Origin: Clostridia bacterium
Lineage (GTDB): Bacteria > Bacillota_A > Clostridia > Peptostreptococcales > JAAYPU01
Assembly: GCA_022360735.1 (NCBI GenBank)
Contig: JAKSCF010000665.1
Location: 1-13,392 of the forward strand
Direction: 5' to 3'
DNA: 13,392 nt
The position numbers were made by a program, and so were the translations under genes. The notes under the pieces were generated by a model, which was given only the letters and a program-made list of their open reading frames with translations, was not told where the DNA came from and did no database searches. Below are positions 1 through 7,976 of the stretch, in pieces (the first letter of the stretch is position 1; each line of letters opens with the position of its first letter).

Positions 1-18
1 AGGATTTTGGAAGAATAT

Positions 19-124
19 GTATTCATGCTTTTACCGTATCATAAAGCTACGGTATTCTTGACATGCCCTAAAACATATCATATAGTTTAAAAAGGAATGA
101 ATACTATCTATTACTAGTATTCAT
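19..124. promoter_or_regulatory. Repeated GTATTCAT elements around the regulator promoter (candidate operators)
   Basis: The octamer GTATTCAT occurs at 19-26 and again at 117-124, and its reverse complement ATGAATAC is at 97-104. The last two form a 9-base inverted repeat, ATGAATACT (97-105) and AGTATTCAT (116-124), separated by 10 bases just past the predicted transcription start. A separate inverted repeat, TACCGTA (32-38) and TACGGTA (48-54), ends just before the -35 box. Copies on both sides of a promoter fit operator sites, perhaps for autoregulation by the adjacent AraC-type protein, but this is inference. Confidence 0.35.
58..86 (+). promoter_or_regulatory. Promoter for the AraC-family regulator gene
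   Basis: A perfect -35 box TTGACA (58-63) is followed after 17 bases by TATAGT (81-86), a close match to the sigma-A consensus. Transcription would start near 93 and leave a leader of about 170 bases before the regulator gene. A second, weaker candidate, TTGCCA (181-186) with an 18-base spacer to TAAAAT (205-210), lies closer to the gene. The call rests on consensus match and position. Confidence 0.6.
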
Positions 125-262
125 CACCTAAACTTATCGTAGAAAGCTATTTTACAGAGATTATTTTACACACCCTTAACTTGCCAAAAACAATGTTAAC
201 AGTTTAAAATACTAAGTAAGAACAATTATTTGGTAGCGGTAGAATAGCAAGGGGTGGAACAT

Positions 263-1120
263 ATGATTGATGATTTTAAAATGAGCATTTGTAGTCAATA
301 TACTTTTAATCTAAGTTTACATTGCTATTATTGTGGCTCCAAAAAAGTAGAAGAGGAAAAATGGAACCCACAGTATACAGATAATTATACCCTCTTCTAT
401 GTTTTTAATGGGAAAGGTAATGTAAAGATAGGTGAGAATACATTTCAGATTAATAGTCCGCAAGGTTTTTTGGTTGAACCTAAAACCCAGGCTAATTTTC
501 ATTCTATAGGGGAGCCTTGTAAGATCGCATGGATTGGTTTTTATGGTTTTTTAGCTAAAAATTATCTAGGGAGAACAGGTATTTCCGTAGAGAAACCTAT
601 CTTTGAGGATGACAAGGAAGGGGCAATCGGAAAGCTAATCCTCTCCATATTAGAGGATTCAAAACGTGATCACAATAGGTATTGTAGAATAACGGCTTCT
701 CTTTACATGATTTTTTCAAAGCTTCTAGATATCCATGATACCAAGAAATTAAGCTTGAGTACTAATCCTATGGAATATTATGTACATAAGGCCATCCAGT
801 ACATTGATACTAATTATTCTGAAAAATTAACGGTGACACAAATTGCGGACTACGTGGGTATAAATAGAAAGTACTTATATTCTATATTTAAGAATAAAAT
901 GAGCATTGGCCCTCAACAATATCTGGTAACCTATAGAATGTCAAAGGCGTGCCAATTTCTAGAGGAGACAGATTTAACCATAGCTCAGATAGCCAGAATA
1001 GTGAGTTATGATAATCCCTTTAATTTTACCAAGATGTTTAAAAAGACTATTGGTATATCCCCCAAAGAATATAGATGCAATCCAATCTTTGTAGATCACA
1101 AGGTGTTAAATTTGTTTTAA
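263..1120 (+). CDS. AraC/XylS-family transcriptional regulator with N-terminal cupin-like sensing domain
   Basis: Probably a ligand-responsive activator of the importer operon that follows. From the ATG at 263 the protein has 285 residues, the usual size for the family. The first half (about residues 15-150) resembles the AraC ligand-binding cupin domain, and the last ~100 residues carry two helix-turn-helix motifs: about 189-209 (LTVTQIADYVGINRKYLYSI) and about 238-261 (LTIAQIARIVSYDNPFNFTK then MFKK). The end, GISPKEYR, is a family hallmark. A GTG at 254 is in frame, but the AAGGGG at 249-254 is better spaced for ATG 263. No signal peptide or membrane segment is seen. Same-strand placement before a sugar/peptide importer is typical of regulators that sense the imported compound. 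The ligand is unknown. Confidence 0.9.
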   Translation: MIDDFKMSICSQYTFNLSLHCYYCGSKKVEEEKWNPQYTDNYTLFYVFNGKGNVKIGENTFQINSPQGFLVEPKTQANFHSIGEPCKIAWIGFYGFLAKNYLGRTGISVEKPIFEDDKEGAIGKLILSILEDSKRDHNRYCRITASLYMIFSKLLDIHDTKKLSLSTNPMEYYVHKAIQYIDTNYSEKLTVTQIADYVGINRKYLYSIFKNKMSIGPQQYLVTYRMSKACQFLEETDLTIAQIARIVSYDNPFNFTKMFKKTIGISPKEYRCNPIFVDHKVLNLF

Positions 1121-1439
1121 AGGATCAGGTTTAAGTATCTATCCATATGTCAAACGACATATAGATATGTATCTGGGACATAAGCATATGTACTGAGGAT
1201 ATATCTTTAGCTATAATATAAGATGTATTACACGAAAAATCAATAATTTGTTTAAGCATAATGTAATAGATCACAAGAGGCAATACGATTTACTTTATCT
1301 ATTTCTTGCAATTTGTTGTAAATATAAGTTATTAATACAAAAGATTGTACAGAAGTGCTTTGTGACATTATGTCATTATATTATTGCTGAAGTAGTGTAC
1401 AGAAGACTAATCATAAAATACATAGGAGGTTTAAACTTT
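1121..1439 (+). promoter_or_regulatory. Control region of the importer operon: -10 box, CATATGT-type repeats and long leader
   Basis: This 319-base gap has no convincing gene. An imperfect palindrome at 1140-1167 contains ATATGTC (1145-1151) and GACATAT (1156-1162). Further ATATGT/GACATA copies occur at 1165-1170, 1177-1182 and 1186-1191. They lie just upstream of a perfect TATAAT (1212-1217) that lacks a good -35 box, as expected of an activator-dependent promoter. Downstream in the leader are a 13-base palindrome TGACATTATGTCA (1363-1375) and a direct repeat TGTACAGAAG (1346-1355 and 1396-1405, 50 bases apart). The AraC-type protein encoded upstream is the obvious candidate to bind here. 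Function is inferred from position and symmetry only. Confidence 0.45.
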
Positions 1440-3533
1440 ATGTTTAAAAAATTCTTTATATTTATGGTGGTTTGTATTATGGCAATAAGTATTGTAAGCT
1501 GTGATTCAACACCAGAAGACACAACAACTGATACCGTACAAGACAACAAGAATGATCAATCAGGTAATAAAAATCAAGCAAATAAGGAAGTTGATGTACA
1601 AAAAGAAGCACCTATGCTAGCTGAACAAGTAGCATCTGGGCAACTTCCTAAGCTGGAAGATCGTATCCCGGTTGAGCCTATGGTAGAACCAGACGTTGAG
1701 GAACTTGGTGCATATGGTGGAAGTATTAATATGACAACACATGATAAGGCTAAGTGGACTTGGGGGCCTATTACCGAGCAAAGTATGTTTAGATTTAAGC
1801 AAGATGGTTCAGGTCAAGTTGAACCTAATGTATGTAAAGATTTTTATGCAAATGAAGATAGTACAGTTTGGACTATTGAACTTAGAGAAGGTATGAGATG
1901 GTCAGATGGTGAACCATTCACATCTGAGGATGTTATGTTCTACTATAACCACATGTCTATACCTGCTTTAAATCTTGATAGAACACCTGTTGATGTTGAA
2001 GATGAAAATTATTACAATGCTTTTACAACAAAACCTTATCGCGCTTACTATGTAATAAAAGATGGAAAAAATTATTGGGCAGAATTCGAAAAAATTAATG
2101 ACTACAAATTTACAGTTACATTTGCAGCACCAAAGCCAAACTTCCCTCAAGCTGTAGCCATTGATAATAAGTGGATGTTTGCGCCAAAACATTTCTTTAA
2201 AGATATCGTAGCTCGTAAAGATGGTGTAACAGATGACCCAACATTCCCACTTATCACTGAAGAAGAAGCTGTTGCAAAAGCTAACGAACTTCTTGGTAAG
2301 AGTTATGAAAAGTATTCAAAAATGGGTAAAGGTGTTGGTTATTACAATTGGGTTCATTTCCAAGTACCTCAATTAAGAAGTTTTATTGCTACAAAGAATA
2401 ACCACGATAAAGTTGGAGAAACTTACGAATTAGTAAGAAATCCTTACTTCTGGAAAACTGATAGTGAAGGAAGACAATTACCTTACTTAGATAGCATCAA
2501 AATTCAAATTATCAACGAAGAAGACCAAGTAACCTTAAAAGCAATGGCTGGAGAGTTCGATTTAATTGAGACAGCACCAAGTAATTATTCTACAATTGCT
2601 TCATCTACAAAGGATAGTTATAATATTGTTAAGTGGAGTGATGCTTACTGGGTTCAGCATGGTACAGGTTTTTCATTTAACCTTACTTCAAAAGATTTAG
2701 ATAAAAGAGCCTTATATCAAAATATCAAATTCAGAGAAGCATTATCAATTGCAGTAGATAGAGATTTACTTAATGCAACCCTAGCAAATAACCAAAGAGA
2801 ACCATGGCAGATATCACCAGCAAAAGGTATGTTTGGTTATGATGAAGAATGGTCTAAAAAATGGACAGAGTTTGATGTAGATAAAGCAAATAAATTGCTT
2901 GATGAAGTAACAGAACCATGGGATGGTACAGAAGGCACGTATCGTAAAATGAAAGGCACAGATAAAGAGGTAGCGTTAGTTTTCTATCTCACAGAAAATG
3001 AGAATCAGATAAGCGCTGATTTTATCGCCTTATTACAAGCAGCCTATAAGAAGATCGGTGTAAAAGTTTCAGAAAAGATAACAGATGAACTTGCTACAAT
3101 AATCTTAGCCAATGATCATGATGTATCTATCCGTAATGTTTATGGTATCACTCCTGTGTTAAGACCAGACTCTATCGTTCCTATGAGAAATTATGAAGCT
3201 TGGTACGGCGCTTTTGGTAAATGGTATGAAGATAACAAATCAGAAGCTAATGGTGGGGTTGCACCTACTGGTGATCTTTTAGAACTTGTTAATGCTTATG
3301 AAGCTATGCAAACAGTTTCAGGTGCTGATAGAGACAAAGTAGTAGCTGAAAACGCACAAAAGATATATGATTTACATAAAGAAAATTGTTGGAATATTGG
3401 TTTCTTATCACCTGTTCCTGCAAGATACGCTGTAAGCAATATTATAAAGAACTTCCCAGAAAATTTAGTTAAAGCTGATGAGTTTAGATACTTAAATATT
3501 GCGAGACCAGAACAATTCTTCATAGCTGAATAG
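1440..3533 (+). CDS. ABC transporter substrate-binding lipoprotein, family 5 (Opp/Dpp type, large variant)
   Basis: Extracytoplasmic receptor of the importer, probably tethered to the outer face of the membrane. The start at 1440 follows AGGAGGT (1423-1429) and gives 697 residues. The frame is open upstream to 1248 but has no comparable ribosome site there. Residues 1-20 are a basic then hydrophobic signal ending IVSC, with Cys21 as the probable lipidated residue. A polar linker rich in D, T, N and Q (about 22-55) follows. The family signature WSDGEPFT is at 154-161, and sequence typical of SBP_bac_5 runs to the C-terminus. It is longer than classic OppA/DppA (about 500-550 residues). Members of this family bind peptides, nickel or, in Thermotoga, oligosaccharides, so the ligand cannot be read from sequence. 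The catabolic genes nearby and the AraC regulator make a saccharide plausible. It is the first gene of the operon and is set apart from the permeases by a structured gap. Confidence 0.92.
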   Translation: MFKKFFIFMVVCIMAISIVSCDSTPEDTTTDTVQDNKNDQSGNKNQANKEVDVQKEAPMLAEQVASGQLPKLEDRIPVEPMVEPDVEELGAYGGSINMTTHDKAKWTWGPITEQSMFRFKQDGSGQVEPNVCKDFYANEDSTVWTIELREGMRWSDGEPFTSEDVMFYYNHMSIPALNLDRTPVDVEDENYYNAFTTKPYRAYYVIKDGKNYWAEFEKINDYKFTVTFAAPKPNFPQAVAIDNKWMFAPKHFFKDIVARKDGVTDDPTFPLITEEEAVAKANELLGKSYEKYSKMGKGVGYYNWVHFQVPQLRSFIATKNNHDKVGETYELVRNPYFWKTDSEGRQLPYLDSIKIQIINEEDQVTLKAMAGEFDLIETAPSNYSTIASSTKDSYNIVKWSDAYWVQHGTGFSFNLTSKDLDKRALYQNIKFREALSIAVDRDLLNATLANNQREPWQISPAKGMFGYDEEWSKKWTEFDVDKANKLLDEVTEPWDGTEGTYRKMKGTDKEVALVFYLTENENQISADFIALLQAAYKKIGVKVSEKITDELATIILANDHDVSIRNVYGITPVLRPDSIVPMRNYEAWYGAFGKWYEDNKSEANGGVAPTGDLLELVNAYEAMQTVSGADRDKVVAENAQKIYDLHKENCWNIGFLSPVPARYAVSNIIKNFPENLVKADEFRYLNIARPEQFFIAE

Positions 3534-3560
3534 AGTTAATTATAGTTAGACGATTTAAAG

Positions 3561-3670
3561 TGTAGTGAATTTTATACTAAGTGTTGTAGTTTACAATACA
3601 TATGTAGAATTTACCTTTGAGAAAATTCTACATATGTATATACAGGCGTTGAGTTATAGAATTCACTATA
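3561..3670. repeat. Nested inverted repeat between binding-protein and permease genes
   Basis: The inner arms ATACATATGTAGAATTT (3596-3612) and AAATTCTACATATGTAT (3623-3639) are perfectly complementary over 17 bases with a 10-base loop. Outside them, TAGTGAATTTTATA (3563-3576) pairs with TATAGAATTCACTA (3655-3668) with one G-U pair, and two more pairs extend it to 3561/3670. No U-run follows the 3' arm, so a simple terminator is unlikely. In RNA it would form a large stalled-hairpin or processing element; similar intercistronic hairpins in binding-protein operons stabilise the upstream message so the receptor is made in excess. That role is inference. The arms also contain ACATATGT, resembling the elements upstream of the operon. 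It spans most of the 182-base gap. Confidence 0.6.
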
Positions 3671-3715
3671 ACTAATTTAAGACAAATTTTAATATTATAC
3701 CAAAGGTGAATAAAT

Positions 3716-4699
3716 ATGATAAATTTTATTCTAAAAAGGTTGCTTCTGGCCACTATGACAATCTGGCTTATTACCTTTGTTGTTTTTGTGATTATTCAGT
3801 TGCCACCAGGTGATTTTGTTGACACCATGGTAACCAATATGATTGCTGAAGGCGAAACTGTAACAGAAGCTGATATTTTTCACATGAAAGAAATGTATGG
3901 TCTTAATAGACCGCTACTTGGACAATATTTTCACTGGCTAGGTGGCATCTTAACAGGCGATTGGGGAATCTCTTTTAATTATGATCAAAAGGTTCTTACT
4001 GTAATCGGTGAGGTTATTGGAAATACCATCTTACTTTCTTTCTCGACCCTAGTTTTTACTTATGTGGTTTCTATTCCAATAGCTATTTATGCTGCTAAGC
4101 ATCAATACTCCTTAGGAGATTACATCTTTACTTTTATTGGTTTTATCGGGATGGCTATCCCAAACTTTTTATTTGCAATTGTATTAATGTTTCTTTCATA
4201 TAAGTGGACAGGAACTCCTATTATGGGATTCCCCGATGGAGCTATTACCTCCTGGGCTTCCTTATTAGAGTTTGTAAAAAGTCTGATTATACCTATTATT
4301 GTAATTGGAACGGCTAGTACCTGTGGACTCATTCGTAGCGTCCGTGCACAAATGTTAGATGAACAGGAAAAACCTTACGTACTTTGTACAAGAGCTAAAG
4401 GTGTAAGTGAGAAAACTATTACGTACAAATATGCTATGCGATCTGTCCTTAATCCAATAGCAGCAGAACTAGGACCTATGATTTCTGCTATTTTTACCGG
4501 CTCAACCATTACTGCTATTGTATTAATGCTTCCAACTCAAGGGCCTATACTATTAAAAGCACTTAAGTCGCAAGATATCTATTTATCAGGTGGAATCTTA
4601 TTAATATCAGCTATTTTAGTTGTTCTTGGAACCTTGTTATCAGACATTTTATTAGCATTTTTAGATCCTAGGATTAAGCATTTGGAGGAAAGTAAATAA
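3716..4699 (+). CDS. ABC transporter permease, DppB/OppB type
   Basis: First membrane subunit of the importer, forming half of the translocation channel. The protein has 327 residues, normal for the family. It starts with the typical short cytoplasmic MINFILKRLL and a first membrane helix at about 10-28. Further hydrophobic segments lie at about 103-127, 135-161, 188-207, 250-275 and 290-317. The cytoplasmic EAA loop that contacts an ATPase is at about 225-247 (RAKGVSEKTI, then NPIAAELGP). The region 30-90 is the expected external loop, with GLNRPLLGQYFHWL as in DppB proteins. The start follows AAAGGTG (3702-3708). Its stop codon overlaps the start of the next permease by one base (TAATG), indicating translational coupling and fixed stoichiometry. 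Confidence 0.93.
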   Translation: MINFILKRLLLATMTIWLITFVVFVIIQLPPGDFVDTMVTNMIAEGETVTEADIFHMKEMYGLNRPLLGQYFHWLGGILTGDWGISFNYDQKVLTVIGEVIGNTILLSFSTLVFTYVVSIPIAIYAAKHQYSLGDYIFTFIGFIGMAIPNFLFAIVLMFLSYKWTGTPIMGFPDGAITSWASLLEFVKSLIIPIIVIGTASTCGLIRSVRAQMLDEQEKPYVLCTRAKGVSEKTITYKYAMRSVLNPIAAELGPMISAIFTGSTITAIVLMLPTQGPILLKALKSQDIYLSGGILLISAILVVLGTLLSDILLAFLDPRIKHLEESK

Positions 4700-5886
4700 T
4701 GAAATTACAAAAAAAAGATACGTCTTTCCTTCTAAATTTAAAAGAGAGACACCAACAGAAGAAGAAAGAAAAAGAAATTCGTAAACAAGAACGATATTAT
4801 CTATCATCACAATGGCAATTAATGTATCGAAAACTTATTAAACATAAGCTAGCAGTTACTAGTGCAGCGTTACTTTCTATTTTGTATTTTGGTGTTATTT
4901 TTGCGGGTTTTATAGCGCCTCAAGGGTTAGAGGACTTTTCCGCTGTTTACTCAAATTCACCGCCTACAAAAATCCATTTTAAGCATGAAGGTGAATGGGT
5001 AGGACCTTTTGTCTACGGTAAAGAAATTGCATATGATGAATATGAAATCAAGTACTTCAAGGAAGATACCAGTCAACCCTATAAAATTAAGTTCTTTACA
5101 AAAGGAGTCCCCTATAAAATTTTAGGACTCATTGAAAGCGACATTCACTTATATCTTGTAGATAATTCAGATCTTCCAGAAGGAAAAGAGCCTGTTAATA
5201 TAATGCTTTTTGGGGCGGACCAATTAGGCCGTGACCTGTTTTCAAGAATTGTGATCGGTAGTCAAGTCTCTTTAACGGTTCCTCTTGTGGGTACAGCCAT
5301 ATCATTTGTATTAGCTTTAATCATTGGTGGGATTTCAGGCTACTATGGTGGTCTTATTGATACTATTGTTCAAAGAATCATAGAAGTATTATTATCTTTT
5401 CCACCCTTACCTTTATGGATGGCACTGTCAGCTGCTATTCCCCCAGGAATCGGTGTTATAAAGGTATATATATACATAACGATTATTATGTCATTAATTA
5501 CTTGGCCTAAGTTAGCTAGGGTAGTAAGAAGTAAATTCTTATCATTGAAGAACGAGGACTATATCACTGCTGCTCGCTTATGTGGCGTCAACGACTTTAA
5601 AATTATTGTTGTCCACCTTGTGCCCGGGTTTATGAGTTATTTAATTGTTCAACTTACACTTGGTATTCCTGCTATGATCTTAGGTGAGACATCCATGAGC
5701 TTTCTTGGTTTAGGAATGCGTTCTCCTGCAACAAGTTGGGGCGTACTTCTCCAAGAATGTCAAAGTGTCCCTAATATAGCTGCTCATCCATGGAAATTAA
5801 TACCTGTTATCTTTGTTGTTATAACAGTGCTTGCATTTAATTTCTTAGGGGATGGATTACGTGACGCAGCAGACCCCTATAAGTAA
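4699..5886 (+). CDS. ABC transporter permease, DppC/OppC type with extended external region
   Basis: Second membrane subunit, pairing with the DppB-like permease. At 395 residues it is about 100 longer than ordinary DppC. The N-terminus (about 12-50) is very basic and cytoplasmic, and the first helix is about 51-73. A polar stretch at about 75-165 precedes the conserved FGADQLGRDLFSRI (171-184), so this insertion should lie outside the membrane. The five-helix permease core follows, with the EAA loop at about 289-310 (AARLCGVNDFKIIVVHLVPG) and the usual C-terminal LGDGLRDAADP. GGAGGA (4684-4689) inside the previous gene is the ribosome site. The external insertion probably contacts the large binding protein; both unusual lengths occurring together supports this, but it is inference. 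Confidence 0.93.
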   Translation: MKLQKKDTSFLLNLKERHQQKKKEKEIRKQERYYLSSQWQLMYRKLIKHKLAVTSAALLSILYFGVIFAGFIAPQGLEDFSAVYSNSPPTKIHFKHEGEWVGPFVYGKEIAYDEYEIKYFKEDTSQPYKIKFFTKGVPYKILGLIESDIHLYLVDNSDLPEGKEPVNIMLFGADQLGRDLFSRIVIGSQVSLTVPLVGTAISFVLALIIGGISGYYGGLIDTIVQRIIEVLLSFPPLPLWMALSAAIPPGIGVIKVYIYITIIMSLITWPKLARVVRSKFLSLKNEDYITAARLCGVNDFKIIVVHLVPGFMSYLIVQLTLGIPAMILGETSMSFLGLGMRSPATSWGVLLQECQSVPNIAAHPWKLIPVIFVVITVLAFNFLGDGLRDAADPYK

Positions 5887-5899
5887 GAGAGGTAATTTT

Positions 5900-6949
5900 A
5901 TGAATAATAGAGCAGAAAATTTAACTAATATAAATAAGGATAATATTATTGAAATTAAAGACCTAGAGGTAAAAATCAAATTAGATGAGGGAATATTAAC
6001 ACCTGTACGTGGTGTGAGTTTTAGCCTAAAAGAGCAAGAAACATTAGGACTTGTTGGTGAGTCCGGATGTGGTAAAAGTTTAACGTCAAAATCAATTCTT
6101 GGTATCAATAATAGTAAGGTTATTAGAAGTGGCAGTATTAATTTTAAGAATGATGAAGGGGAATATATTGACCTCCTAAAGTATAAAAGAAAAAGCAAGA
6201 AACTTAGAGATATTAGAGGTAGAAAAATCTCAATGATTTTTCAAGAGCCTATGACATCTTTGTCTCCTCTATATACTGTAGGTAATCAAATTTCAGAGGT
6301 CGTGCGTCTGCACATTACCAAAAATAAAGCGGAAGCAAAAGAAATATCTATTAAAATGCTTGAGCGGGTGGGAATAGCTAATGCTAAAAAGAGATATGAT
6401 CAGCATCCTCATGAATTCTCAGGGGGTATGCTACAACGTGCACTAATTGCCATGTCTCTCGTTTGCCATCCTAAGCTATTAATTGCCGATGAGCCTACCA
6501 CTGCCCTAGATGTTACCATTCAAGCTCAGATTTTAGAATTAATGAAGGAAATGCAAAAGGAATTTAAAATGTCCATCCTCTATATTACGCATGATTTAGG
6601 GACTGTTGCAAATATCTGTGATAAAGTGGCCGTCATGTACTTAGGCAAAATTGTCGAATATGCCGGTGTGCATGAGATTTTTAAGAATCCAAAGCATCCA
6701 TATACAAAAGGTTTAATGGGTTCTGTCCATACCATTGGGGCTGCAAAGGACAAATTATCCTCAATAGTTGGTACCGTACCTTTGGCCATGAATTTACCAG
6801 ATAGATGTGCATTTTACGATAGATGTACATCCCGTAATGAAAAATGTTTATCCCATGAACCATGTCTAACAAATGTTAATAAAGAACATTATGTGGCTTG
6901 CTATAATATTAGCGAAGCCCAGAGTATAGATAAAAAAGAGGAGGAGTAG
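5900..6949 (+). CDS. ABC transporter ATP-binding protein, DppD/OppD type
   Basis: First of two cytoplasmic ATPases that power import. The start at ATG 5900 is supported by GAGAGG (5887-5892); the frame extends to 5852, but that would overlap the permease gene. With 349 residues it shows Walker A GESGCGKS (53-60), Q-loop Gln115 in FQEP, signature FSGGM (173-177), Walker B LLIADEP (193-199, catalytic Glu198) and switch His231. Beyond the core, the oligopeptide-type C-terminal extension includes [10 protein letters not shown] and four cysteines (303, 309, 316, 322). This pattern binds a 4Fe-4S cluster in structurally studied DppD-type proteins. All ATPase motifs are intact, so it should be active. 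It lies 13 bases after the DppC stop. Confidence 0.95.
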   Translation: MNNRAENLTNINKDNIIEIKDLEVKIKLDEGILTPVRGVSFSLKEQETLGLVGESGCGKSLTSKSILGINNSKVIRSGSINFKNDEGEYIDLLKYKRKSKKLRDIRGRKISMIFQEPMTSLSPLYTVGNQISEVVRLHITKNKAEAKEISIKMLERVGIANAKKRYDQHPHEFSGGMLQRALIAMSLVCHPKLLIADEPTTALDVTIQAQILELMKEMQKEFKMSILYITHDLGTVANICDKVAVMYLGKIVEYAGVHEIFKNPKHPYTKGLMGSVHTIGAAKDKLSSIVGTVPLAMNLPDRCAFYDRCTSRNEKCLSHEPCLTNVNKEHYVACYNISEAQSIDKKEEE

Positions 6950-6950
6950 T

Positions 6951-7940
6951 ATGTCAGAAGTTATATTAAAGATTAAAGATTTGGATAAAGTCTTCTCCTC
7001 AAAAAAGACGGATGTTCGAGCAGTCAATGGTGTGAGCTTTGAAGTTAACAAAGGAGAAACTATTGGGATTGTTGGGGAATCCGGTTGTGGTAAAACAACA
7101 TTAGGTCGTTGCATTGTTAATGCCCATAAGCCAACTAAAGGCGATATCTTTTACAAAGCTCTAGACGGTGAAGAGTATAATCTGGCCCAACTGGATAAAA
7201 AGTCATTAAAAACACTAAGAAAAGAAATCCAAATGATATTTCAAGATCCCTATTCATCCTTAAATCCTAGAATGACGGTATTTGATATCATCTCTGAACC
7301 GCTAAAAACCAATTTTAAATTATCAAAAAAAGAAATTCAGGAGAGAGTCAAAGAAATGGTCATCAAAGTTGGGTTAAATCCATCCTATTTAATGAGGTAT
7401 CCCCATGCTTTTTCAGGGGGACAACGCCAAAGAATCGGAATCGCTAGAGCCTTAGTTTTATTGCCACAGTTAATTGTATGCGATGAAGCAGTATCCGCAT
7501 TAGATGTGTCTGTTCAAGCCCAAGTGATTAACCTTTTAAAAGACTTACAGAAAGAGTTTGATTTAACCTATATTTTTATTAGTCATGACTTATCAGTAGT
7601 AGAATATATTTCCGATAAGATAGCAGTTATGTATTTGGGTAAAGTGGTGGAGTATTGTGAAACTGATAAATTGTTTGGTAAGCCTTTTCATCCCTATACA
7701 GAAGCTTTATTATCTGCAATGCCTATAGCAGACCCTGACAATCAGCTTGAAAGGATTCCTTTACAAGGAGAAATTCCTAATCCTGGGAATCCACCTGCGG
7801 GATGTTTTTTTCATACCCGCTGTCGTTATTGTATAGATAAGTGTAAAATAGAGGTTCCAGAGTTAATTGAAATGGAGTCAAATCATTTAGTTGCTTGCCA
7901 CCGAGCAAGTGACATTAGCCTAAAGGGTATTATAAATTAA
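6951..7940 (+). CDS. ABC transporter ATP-binding protein, DppF/OppF type
   Basis: Second ATPase of the importer, expected to form a heterodimer with the DppD-like protein. It has 329 residues with Walker A GESGCGKT (42-49), Q-loop Gln98 in FQDP, signature FSGGQ (154-158), Walker B LIVCDEA (174-180, Glu179) and switch His212. The C-terminal extension contains PLQGEIPNPGNPPAGC and cysteines 285, 291, 294 and 298, the cluster-type motif shared with oligopeptide ATPases. The ATG is one base after the DppD stop, with GAGGAGG (6940-6946) inside the upstream gene as ribosome site, so the two are surely co-translated. Confidence 0.95.
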   Translation: MSEVILKIKDLDKVFSSKKTDVRAVNGVSFEVNKGETIGIVGESGCGKTTLGRCIVNAHKPTKGDIFYKALDGEEYNLAQLDKKSLKTLRKEIQMIFQDPYSSLNPRMTVFDIISEPLKTNFKLSKKEIQERVKEMVIKVGLNPSYLMRYPHAFSGGQRQRIGIARALVLLPQLIVCDEAVSALDVSVQAQVINLLKDLQKEFDLTYIFISHDLSVVEYISDKIAVMYLGKVVEYCETDKLFGKPFHPYTEALLSAMPIADPDNQLERIPLQGEIPNPGNPPAGCFFHTRCRYCIDKCKIEVPELIEMESNHLVACHRASDISLKGIIN

Positions 7941-7976
7941 GTGTAAAGAAAATCTTAAGGAAATGGAGTAACATTA

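Noticed and set aside
1248..1439. Possible 64-residue N-terminal extension of the binding protein
   Set aside because: It would bury the lipoprotein signal, has no ribosome site, and the AGGAGGT before 1440 clearly sets the start.
3561..3670. Reading the nested repeat as a definite miniature transposable element
   Set aside because: No clear target-site duplication was seen and other copies cannot be searched for; kept only as a possibility.
5852..5899. Possible earlier start of the DppD-like ATPase
   Set aside because: It overlaps the DppC coding end; a good ribosome site precedes ATG 5900, and the extra 16 residues do not look like family sequence.
5857..7114. Several - strand frames within the ATPase genes
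   Set aside because: They are antisense shadows of conserved ATPase sequence with no family similarity.
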